22,805 bases of DNA from an uncultured Lachnospiraceae bacterium (lineage in GTDB: Bacteria; Bacillota; Clostridia; Lachnospirales; Lachnospiraceae), in the NCBI GenBank assembly GCA_910588895.1, contig CAJUSS010000051.1, forward strand, positions 1 through 22,805, read 5' to 3'. Within the stretch, counting starts at the first letter, position 1. Every line of letters starts with the position of its first letter. The position numbers and the translations under genes are program-made. The notes under the pieces are model-generated. The model saw only the letters and a program-made list of their open reading frames with translations, had not been told where the DNA came from and made no database searches. Positions 1 to 4,449 of the stretch are shown here, piece by piece.

Positions 1-222
1 GTGTCCGGCGACGATAGATATGAACGGGCATTGCCATTATTGGATAATTACAAAAGCAAGTTTTCGCTTTCCAACGCATTTGAATTGCTTTATACTGTCC
101 GTCAAGAAGGCGAATGGGCGACCAGAGTTTCTTTTGTGTATTCAGCAAATGACCAGACAGTATATTATGTAGAAAATAACAACTTTGAACATATCAGAAA
201 ATTTAAATTTTTGCCAGTATAA
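1..222 (+). CDS. C-terminal fragment of a putative linear amide C-N hydrolase (choloylglycine hydrolase/acyltransferase-like)
   Basis: Only the last 73 codons are present; the frame is open to the left edge, so the gene begins outside the window and the GTG at base 1 is not evidence of a start. The fragment has the arrangement I associate with the C-terminus of linear amide C-N hydrolases (the Ntn-hydrolase superfamily that includes bile salt hydrolase and penicillin acylase relatives): an SGDDRYERA segment, a helix ending in a TVRQEGEWATR motif, then a VSFVYS strand and a VYYVEN strand closing the sandwich. The N-terminal nucleophile cysteine, which would decide the family, lies outside the window. 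The acetyltransferase follows after 16 nt, so the two are probably co-transcribed. Family assignment is by pattern memory only and is moderate. Confidence 0.5.
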   Translation: MSGDDRYERALPLLDNYKSKFSLSNAFELLYTVRQEGEWATRVSFVYSANDQTVYYVENNNFEHIRKFKFLPV

Positions 223-238
223 CAAGAAAGGAATCGTC

Positions 239-859
239 ATGCCACAGAAGATTTATCCCCGTTCAAAAGACAGGGAAACAATTTATTTAAAAAACGTTAT
301 TAGCAACCCCAATATCATAGTTGGCGATTATACAATATATAATGATTTTGTTAAAGAGCCAAGAGAATTTGAAAAGAATAATGTTTTGTATCAATACCCA
401 ATCAATCAAGATAAGCTGATAATTGGTAAGTTTTGTTCTATTGCCTGCGGAGCAAAGTTTATATTTAACAGTGCAAATCACAGTTTATCTTCTCTATCCA
501 CCTATCCATTTCCTATATTTTTTGAGGAATGGAATTTAGATGTAAAAGATATTAAAAATGCGTGGGACAACAAAGGTGATATCGTTATCGGAAATGATGT
601 TTGGGTTGGTTATGAGGCGGTCATTTTAGCAGGTGTTACGATTGGAGATGGTGCTGTTATCGGAGCGCGAGCTGTCGTTACAAAAAACATTCCTCCATAT
701 ACAATCGTTGGCGGTGTTCCGGCAAAGCCTATAAGAAAGCGTTTTTCCCAAGAAACGATTGATTTTCTGCTTAAAATAAAATGGTGGAATTGGTCTGAAG
801 AACATATCCGACAGCATATAACTGAGATACAGTTAGGAAATATCGAATATTTGCGTTAA
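239..859 (+). CDS. Vat/CatB-type xenobiotic acetyltransferase (left-handed beta-helix)
   Basis: A 206-aa protein of the hexapeptide-repeat xenobiotic acetyltransferase family, which transfers acetyl from acetyl-CoA to hydroxyl groups of drugs such as streptogramin A or chloramphenicol. Visible features are an N-terminal region; a first coil with LIIGKFCSIACGAKF (residues 60-74); the NSANHSLSSLSTYPF segment whose His81 matches the catalytic histidine of Vat enzymes; a loop at about 92-112; a second run of hexapeptides (IVIGNDVWVG to IGARAVV, 115-147); the VGGVPAKPIRKRF motif (157-169); and a C-terminal WWNW helix. Length matches the family (about 205-220 aa). The start is the ATG at 239 because AGAAAGG lies 8 nt upstream; an upstream in-frame ATG at 185 lies inside the preceding gene. 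The substrate cannot be told from sequence: resistance is possible but not proven. It is probably cargo of the mobile element. Confidence 0.85.
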   Translation: MPQKIYPRSKDRETIYLKNVISNPNIIVGDYTIYNDFVKEPREFEKNNVLYQYPINQDKLIIGKFCSIACGAKFIFNSANHSLSSLSTYPFPIFFEEWNLDVKDIKNAWDNKGDIVIGNDVWVGYEAVILAGVTIGDGAVIGARAVVTKNIPPYTIVGGVPAKPIRKRFSQETIDFLLKIKWWNWSEEHIRQHITEIQLGNIEYLR

Positions 860-872
860 ATTGCCGCACGAC

Positions 873-899
873 GGAAAAAGAAAAAAGCCGTCGTACAGC
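873..899. repeat. Inverted repeat downstream of the acetyltransferase gene
   Basis: ACGACGG and CCGTCGT form a 7-bp perfect stem around an A-rich loop of 13 nt. There is no T-run on either strand, so this is not a convincing intrinsic terminator. The stretch from 860 to 1200 holds no gene except the small leader ORF at 1008-1100. The rest is this repeat, a promoter with an overlapping dyad, and two hairpins at ribosome binding sites. Confidence 0.4.
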
Positions 900-933
900 A
901 ATCATTACTCATGTGTAAAAATATTTTATGGAC

Positions 934-966
934 GGCTTTGAAATTCAGAGCCGCCTATTTTATTAT
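934..966 (+). promoter_or_regulatory. Sigma-A-type promoter with a dyad over the -35 box
   Basis: TTGAAA (938-943) and TATTAT (961-966) are separated by exactly 17 nt and each differs from consensus at one base. A near-perfect palindrome, CGGCTTTGA to TTCAGAGCCG (934-954, one G-T pair), covers the -35 hexamer, so a repressor binding it would block the promoter. It drives the leader ORF and sigma-like gene downstream. The promoter is read from hexamers and spacing; regulation by the dyad is inference. Confidence 0.55.
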
Positions 967-982
967 GTGGATAAAAATGTTT

Positions 983-1009
983 ATGGCGGTATCAAGGAGG
1001 TATCGCCAT
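983..1009 (+). promoter_or_regulatory. 5'-UTR hairpin presenting the ribosome binding site of the leader ORF
   Basis: ATGGCGGTA (983-991) pairs with TATCGCCAT (1001-1009) through nine base pairs, one of them G-U. The Shine-Dalgarno AAGGAGG (994-1000) sits in the loop, and the first two bases of the ATG lie in the stem. Such a structure could tune initiation at the leader ORF. Function is inferred from geometry. Confidence 0.5.
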
Positions 1010-1100
1010 GTTTCTATCGGCTAACAGACAGTTATTAAAAAAATCCTGCTTCATACAGCGGAGTATTCTGCCCATGAATATGAACTATATACTCATTTAG
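1008..1100 (+). CDS. 30-aa leader ORF upstream of the sigma-like gene
   Basis: An ATG-started ORF of 30 codons with a near-ideal Shine-Dalgarno (AAGGAGG, 7-nt spacing) begins MFLSANRQLLKKSCF and ends NMNYILI. It lies between a good promoter and the ORF7-like sigma gene, where a leader peptide or translational switch would be expected. I recognise no domain. The strong ribosome binding site and position argue that it is translated; whether the peptide itself acts or only its translation matters is unknown. Roughly 100 nt separate its stop from the sigma gene start, and that gap contains a second hairpin over the sigma gene's Shine-Dalgarno. Confidence 0.45.
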   Translation: MFLSANRQLLKKSCFIQRSILPMNMNYILI

Positions 1101-1170
1101 TATGTCTTAATAATTCATATTACTTAAATGCTTATGCGGTCTTATTCTGCATGAGCGTTTGTTGTAATAG

Positions 1171-1193
1171 CCCCCTACTGGGAAGAAAGGGGG
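1171..1193 (+). promoter_or_regulatory. Hairpin masking the Shine-Dalgarno of the sigma-like gene
   Basis: CCCCCT (1171-1176) is complementary to AGGGGG (1188-1193), which is the core of the AAAGGGGGTG ribosome binding site of the gene starting at 1201. The six-pair, GC-rich stem has an 11-nt loop. Pairing would hide the ribosome binding site. The pairing is seen in the sequence; regulation is inferred. Confidence 0.45.
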
Positions 1194-1200
1194 TGAAAAA

Positions 1201-1659
1201 ATGAGTTATTCCGAAGATTACAAGGAGCGTATTGAGTATATGTTTGCCGCCTTTTGTAAAGTTGTTCTCCGTAATGCGGCATTTACCGCATATCGGGATT
1301 TTGGACGAAAGCAGAAACGGGAAGTATCTCTTGACTATCTGATGTCTGAAACGCCTTTTGAACCGTTTACAATGGATAGTTATTTTGAAAAATACGATAA
1401 ACCGACGGTCTTTGTTGTGCAAGGACAAGAGGTTATTGTAGTAAGCGAGAGATTAGCAGACGCATTGTGCAGACTGCCGGAGCAAAGGCGCGTTGTCCTG
1501 TTGATGTACTTTTTTCTTGGCTATACAGATGAAAAAATCGGAAACGTATACGGGCGCAACAGAAGTACAGCGAATTACTGGAAGTTAGCGGCATTGAAGC
1601 AGTTGAGAAAGGAATGGGAGAAAGGCGAACATGAAGAACAAGAAACTAATACCCTTTGA
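1201..1659 (+). CDS. Sigma-70 family-like regulator (Tn916 ORF7 type)
   Basis: A 152-aa protein resembling the ORF7 proteins of Tn916-family conjugative elements, which are sigma-factor-like activators of conjugation genes. The C-terminal part (about residues 86-141) has the layout of sigma region 4: ALCRLPEQRRVVLLMYF, then GYTDEKIGNVYGRNRSTANYWKLAALKQLR, an HTH in which the GRNRST turn leads into the recognition helix. No clear region 2 is visible in the first 80 residues, as in ORF7 relatives. The start is the ATG at 1201, preceded by AAAGGGGGTG. It overlaps the next gene by 29 nt in a different frame, which suggests translational coupling. It marks the region as a conjugative element control module; the partner promoters are not in the window. 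Confidence 0.8.
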   Translation: MSYSEDYKERIEYMFAAFCKVVLRNAAFTAYRDFGRKQKREVSLDYLMSETPFEPFTMDSYFEKYDKPTVFVVQGQEVIVVSERLADALCRLPEQRRVVLLMYFFLGYTDEKIGNVYGRNRSTANYWKLAALKQLRKEWEKGEHEEQETNTL

Positions 1660-1834
1660 AGTAATCGAAAAAGCCGTTGCCGGAGAGCCGGAAGCGGTAG
1701 ACACAGTATTGCGGCACTATACCGGACGTATAAAGTACCTGTCTACCTATCAGGGGCATATCAACGACGATATACAGGACAGATTAAAGTCAAAACTGGT
1801 GGAAGCTATATTGAAGTTCCGTTTTGACCGATAA
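1631..1834 (+). CDS. Helix-turn-helix control protein (Tn916 ORF8 type)
   Basis: A 67-aa protein starting inside the 3' end of the sigma-like gene. The start is supported by GGGAGAAAGG about 6 nt upstream. The sequence PFEVIEKAVAGEPEAVDTVLRHYTGRIKYLS followed by QDRLKSKLVEAILKFRF is the pattern of small HTH proteins encoded directly after ORF7 in Tn916-like elements. Related proteins resemble the N-terminus of ECF sigma factors and are thought to act together with ORF7. Length is normal (about 65-80 aa), so it appears intact. In complete elements an excisionase and an integrase follow; here a long hairpin and then unrelated AT-rich genes follow. Confidence 0.75.
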   Translation: MKNKKLIPFEVIEKAVAGEPEAVDTVLRHYTGRIKYLSTYQGHINDDIQDRLKSKLVEAILKFRFDR

Positions 1835-1840
1835 GAGGTA

Positions 1841-1910
1841 GCAAAAACAGAAAAAGCTGTCAAGGGTAAACTTTGCGCTTTGCGCCCTTGACAGCTTTTT
1901 CTGCCTTTGC
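1841..1910 (+). terminator. Very long hairpin terminator after the ORF8-like gene
   Basis: A 19-bp perfect stem (1848-1866 with 1885-1903) closes on an 18-nt loop. It extends through two mismatches to a further 5-bp match (GCAAA and TTTGC), giving a stem of about 26 positions. The right arm contains CTTTTTCTG and the left arm contains CAGAAAAAG, so either strand could terminate. It probably ends the ORF7-ORF8 transcript. Confidence 0.7.
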
Positions 1911-1924
1911 TGATGGGCAGTCAA

Positions 1925-1956
1925 GAGGACGAAATCAGTAAACTGCTTTCGCCCTC
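1925..1956. repeat. Imperfect 32-bp palindrome
   Basis: GAGG-a-CGAAA-t-CAGT and ACTG-c-TTTCG-c-CCTC form 13 pairs with two mismatches around a 2-nt centre (AA). With almost no loop it resembles a protein-binding dyad as much as an RNA hairpin. It lies 14 nt after the long terminator. The region 1957-2124 contains nothing else convincing: only a 25-codon ORF at 2029-2106 and an 8-bp palindrome TTACGTAA near 2077. Confidence 0.45.
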
Positions 1957-2028
1957 AATTTATTATGGGGATTGTTACGCAGTAGGGGGTATTTTATCCT
2001 TGATTTATGCGACTTTGTGGGAGTTGAA

Positions 2029-2106
2029 ATGACGGAGCAAGAGTTTTATATGTCTGCCCTCAAAAATGGCATTCTATTACGTAACGCAAGTCAACATATT
2101 AGCTAA
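2029..2106 (+). other. 25-codon ORF, possible gene remnant
   Basis: ATG at 2029 with GGGAG just upstream gives MTEQEFYMSALKNG and 11 more residues before TAA. I recognise no family. It lies where excision or accessory genes occur in complete Tn916-like elements, so it could be the broken 5' end of such a gene cut off when the AT-rich cassette arrived. Chance is equally possible. Confidence 0.2.
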
Positions 2107-2124
2107 GAAATTTTTACTTTTACG

Positions 2125-2153
2125 TTGCTAGTTTCCTATCAAAATAGTATAAT
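2125..2153 (+). promoter_or_regulatory. Sigma-A-type promoter of the AbiTii cassette
   Basis: TTGCTA (2125-2130), a 17-nt spacer and a perfect TATAAT (2148-2153) lie about 28 nt before the TTG start of the first cassette gene. The cassette therefore has its own promoter in addition to its terminator at 3212-3250. Confidence 0.65.
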
Positions 2154-2181
2154 ATGAGTTGGAAAAAGGGAGGTGTTTTAA

Positions 2182-2559
2182 TTGAAACAAAATTCATATA
2201 ATCAAGGTAATTGTAATTATGATGTTAATATTGGCGAAAATTCTAGCAATATACAAATACAACAAGGAACAGTTAATTCATCACAAATTCAAACAATAAA
2301 TGAAGTTTTTAATTATGAAAACGCTATGCGGATACTAAATGAAATTTCTAAATATAAGTCTATGTTTGCTGATGTATATGGTGAAGATAGTAAAATTGCC
2401 GAAGAAACGTTGGACGAAGCTATTAAGGCAGTGGAAAAGAAAGAAAAGCCTTCAAAAATTAAGACAGCTTTATCTGTCTTAAAAGATATTACTTTACGAG
2501 TATCAAGCAGTTTGATTGCAACAGGAATTTTAGGATTATTAAAACAACTAAATTTATAA
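2182..2559 (+). CDS. Small protein with N-terminal Q/N-rich amyloid-like motif and helical C-terminus
   Basis: A 125-aa protein starting at TTG, chosen because AAAGGGAGGTG ends 6 nt upstream. Residues 13-38 are an Asn/Gln-rich, beta-type stretch with the core NIGENSSNIQIQQGTVNSSQ; similar Q/N pseudo-repeats occur in amyloid signalling motifs of fungal and bacterial immune proteins. Residues 44-100 are predicted helical and charged (ENAMRILNEISKYKSMF; EETLDEAIKAVEKKEK). The last 20 or so residues (LRVSSSLIATGILGLLKQL) are a hydrophobic, Gly/Ser-containing helix that could insert in or lie on a membrane. No enzymatic motif is visible. Its stop is 10 nt before the AbiTii gene, and that gene's downstream tail carries a related motif. 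Function as effector or adaptor is inference. Confidence 0.7.
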   Translation: MKQNSYNQGNCNYDVNIGENSSNIQIQQGTVNSSQIQTINEVFNYENAMRILNEISKYKSMFADVYGEDSKIAEETLDEAIKAVEKKEKPSKIKTALSVLKDITLRVSSSLIATGILGLLKQLNL

Positions 2560-2569
2560 GGGGTCGTTT

Positions 2570-3052
2570 ATGTCGAAAATAGTTATTGAGTTACAACAGG
2601 AAGCTTTAAAAAGTGATTTTGATATTTTGAATTTACTCAGAAAAGCGTATCTTGTTGCAAGAAAGTTAAAATTAAATGAGTTTGAAAAATGGATAGATAG
2701 TGAATTAAATGGATATAAAAATTTAGATAAAATACCAGATTACAGGCTGTTAAGAGGTGAGGTAAAGGCGTGGAATCCATATCATGGTTGGATTCCAGTA
2801 ATCTTTGAAGATGATATTGAAAGTATAACTACTCATTCTGCATCAGATACAATATCTAGTTTGCTAAATGTTTATGACAATTCAGAGAATAGGACTGCAA
2901 TTTTGCCATTTAATGCTTCTATGGATAACTATTTATCAAAACATGGTGGTTTTCACACTAAATATGCATTGATGATCGGAACTAATCAAATATATAATAT
3001 TATAGAGCGTGTTAGAAATATTATTTTGGATCGGTCTATAATATTAGAATAA
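2570..3052 (+). pseudogene. AbiTii-domain protein, cut by an in-frame stop
   Basis: The 160-aa reading frame matches what I know of the AbiTii domain, an N-terminal domain of predicted abortive-infection proteins. It has VIELQQEALKSDFDILNLLRKAYLVARKLKLNEFEKWIDSELNGY at residues 4-48, DYRLLRGEVKAWNPYHGWIPV, and a helix IYNIIERVRNIIL near the end. The start is an ATG with AAGGGG 6 nt upstream. After codon 160 a TAA interrupts the frame, but the same frame continues for 51 codons (3053-3205) as NGILGEGLQFSNTEKEIA and a Gln-rich tail before TAA at 3206. Relatives as I recall them read LEEDGILGE here, so the stop looks like a Glu codon changed to TAA. The truncated domain may still be made. AT content is far above that of the ribosomal genes, which suggests transfer. 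Confidence 0.7.
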
Positions 3053-3208
3053 AATGGGATATTAGGAGAGGGGCTACAATTTAGTAACACAGAGAAAGAA
3101 ATAGCCAATAATACTCCTGTTATCAATCATTATATCAATAATTTTGGGGGAGATGTTAGTAGCACGCAAATACAACAAGATACAAAAGGATCCATACAAG
3201 AGCAATAA
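3053..3208 (+). pseudogene. Severed C-terminal tail of the AbiTii protein with Q-rich motif
   Basis: This is the in-frame continuation of the AbiTii gene past the TAA at 3050-3052. The 51 codons encode a helical GILGEGLQFSNTEKEIANN segment, then NHYINNFGGDVSSTQIQQDT and SIQEQ. The core STQIQQDT resembles SNIQIQQGT near the N-terminus of the upstream protein. There is no Shine-Dalgarno and start codon that would translate this frame alone. It is therefore expressed only by readthrough, or not at all, unless the stop is a sequence error. Confidence 0.65.
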
Positions 3209-3211
3209 ACG

Positions 3212-3250
3212 ATGGGGCATGTATGTTTAAAACAATACATGCCCCATTTT
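3212..3250 (+). terminator. Intrinsic terminator of the AbiTii cassette
   Basis: A 13-bp perfect stem (ATGGGGCATGTAT, 3212-3224, with 3235-3247) has a 10-nt loop and is followed by TTTT on the plus strand. It begins 4 nt after the second stop of the AbiTii gene. That placement supports the view that the gene originally ended at 3208. Confidence 0.8.
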
Positions 3251-3361
3251 GCACCCTGTTTGTCAGCGTTGATGATAAGTTAGTTTCTATACTTCCTTAT
3301 CACCATAAAACTAAGGTTTTCCGGGATTTTTGAGCAATTTTGATACGCTCCCGCAAGCCGA
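3251..3361. other. Junction between accessory region and rpsI 3' end (candidate attachment region)
   Basis: This gene-free stretch separates the plus-strand cassette from the rpsI stop codon. It contains short inverted repeats: GATAAG/CTTATC near 3274-3312 and TTAGTTT/AAACTAA near 3281-3316. It has no T-rich terminator of the usual kind for rpsI. The 3' end of rpsI is a known insertion site of some integrative elements in Firmicutes, so this could be an element end with recombinase arm sites. Only one junction is visible and the matching repeat is outside the window, so the call is tentative. Confidence 0.3.
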
Positions 3362-3751
3362 TTAACGCTTGCTGAACTGCGGAGCACGACGAGCCGCCTT
3401 GAGGCCGTATTTCTTTCTCTCTTTCATCCTCGGATCTCTGGTCAGATATCCTGCCTTCTTTAAGATCGGGCGATAGTCCGCATCTGCCTGCAGCAGTGCG
3501 CGCGCGATGCCATGACGGATAGCGCCTGCCTGTCCGGAGAAACCGCCGCCGTGTACGTTGACTAAAACATCAAATTTATCCAAGGTCTCTGTAGCGACCA
3601 ATGGCTGACGTACGATCAGCTTCAGGGTCTCCACGCCCAGATAATCATCCAGATCTCTTTTATTGATGGTGATCTTACCGGTGCCGGGTACGAGATAAAC
3701 CCTAGCGATCGATTTTTTTCTTCTGCCTGTTCCGTAAAATTTGCTGGCCAT
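3362..3751 (-). CDS. rpsI: 30S ribosomal protein S9
   Basis: A 129-aa S9, a protein of the 30S head whose C-terminal tail reaches the P-site tRNA. It starts MASKFYGTGRRKKSIARVYL, contains GGGFSGQAGAIRHGIARALL, and ends with the expected basic tail KKYGLKAARRAPQFSKR; the terminal SKR is conserved. The start is the ATG at 3751, with AGGAGG upstream, rather than an upstream in-frame ATG at 3775. It follows rplM after 27 nt as the second gene of a two-gene operon. The reading frame is intact to its normal end despite the foreign DNA that begins just downstream. Confidence 0.97.
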   Translation of the reverse strand: MASKFYGTGRRKKSIARVYLVPGTGKITINKRDLDDYLGVETLKLIVRQPLVATETLDKFDVLVNVHGGGFSGQAGAIRHGIARALLQADADYRPILKKAGYLTRDPRMKERKKYGLKAARRAPQFSKR

Positions 3752-3778
3752 TATTTCTTCCTCCTTCCCACACACTCA

Positions 3779-4207
3779 CTAAAATGTCAAAACTTCTGGT
3801 TTCTGCGCAGCCTGCTTATGCTCCGGCCCGGCATACACATGGAGCTTGGTGTACATGCTCCTTCCCAGAGGTCCCTTGGGGAGCATACCCTTCACAGCCA
3901 GCTCTACTACTCTCTCCGGCTTCTTTGCCATCATCTCGCGCAAAGTCGTCTCTCTCATACCGCCCACATGGTCGGAATGGTTGTAGTAGATCTTCTGATC
4001 CAGCTTTTTGCCGGTGAACTTGATATGCTCTGCGTTCACTACGATCACATGATCGCCGCAGTCGATGTGCGGTGTGAAGATCGGTTTGTTCTTCCCTCTT
4101 AAAACCTTAGCTACCTCAGCAGCTAAACGACCTAATGTATATCCGGTAGCGTCAACTACATACCATTTTCTTTCAATCGTGGCCGGACTAGCCATAAAAC
4201 TCTTCAT
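3779..4207 (-). CDS. rplM: 50S ribosomal protein L13
   Basis: A 142-aa L13, an early assembly protein of the large subunit. MKSFMASPATIERKWYVVDA at the N-terminus matches Firmicutes L13. The family blocks GRLAAEVAKVLRGK, YYNHSDHVGG and GMLPKGPLGR are present, and the protein ends near LHVYAGPEHKQAAQKPEVL as expected. The ATG at 4207 is preceded by AGGAGG. It is the first gene of rplM-rpsI, transcribed from the consensus promoter at 4311-4339. Confidence 0.97.
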   Translation of the reverse strand: MKSFMASPATIERKWYVVDATGYTLGRLAAEVAKVLRGKNKPIFTPHIDCGDHVIVVNAEHIKFTGKKLDQKIYYNHSDHVGGMRETTLREMMAKKPERVVELAVKGMLPKGPLGRSMYTKLHVYAGPEHKQAAQKPEVLTF

Positions 4208-4304
4208 GGTTCAACCTCCTGTTGGGTATCTGCTGTTATCTTCTATCGTTTATCAAAAGGGCTCTCCGGGGCTTTGGTAAGCACACTTTTGTCTAACGTC
4301 ACAG
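4208..4304 (-). promoter_or_regulatory. 5' untranslated leader of rplM
   Basis: About 95 nt separate the expected transcription start (just downstream of the -10 at 4311) from the rplM ATG. Firmicutes often carry a structured L13 leader RNA here that mediates autoregulation. I could not confirm that structure by eye, so this is a positional suggestion only. A covariance-model scan for the L13 leader would settle it. Confidence 0.35.
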
Positions 4305-4310
4305 TTATTT

Positions 4311-4339
4311 ATTATATAATAGCTGGTAAACTGTGTCAA
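4311..4339 (-). promoter_or_regulatory. Consensus sigma-A promoter of rplM-rpsI
   Basis: On the minus strand the sequence reads TTGACA (4339-4334), a 17-nt spacer and TATAAT (4316-4311). Both hexamers match consensus perfectly, as does the spacing. It lies about 104 nt upstream of the rplM start and makes rplM-rpsI independent of truA transcription. Confidence 0.9.
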
Positions 4340-4449
4340 CCGTTTTTTCGCATTTTTCAAGGGTTTTCCGTGCTTTTAGCTACTATCCACACCCACGCCG
4401 ATCGTTGTATAGCTGCAAGCGCATGACTGGTCACCCGGCAACAGACCGT

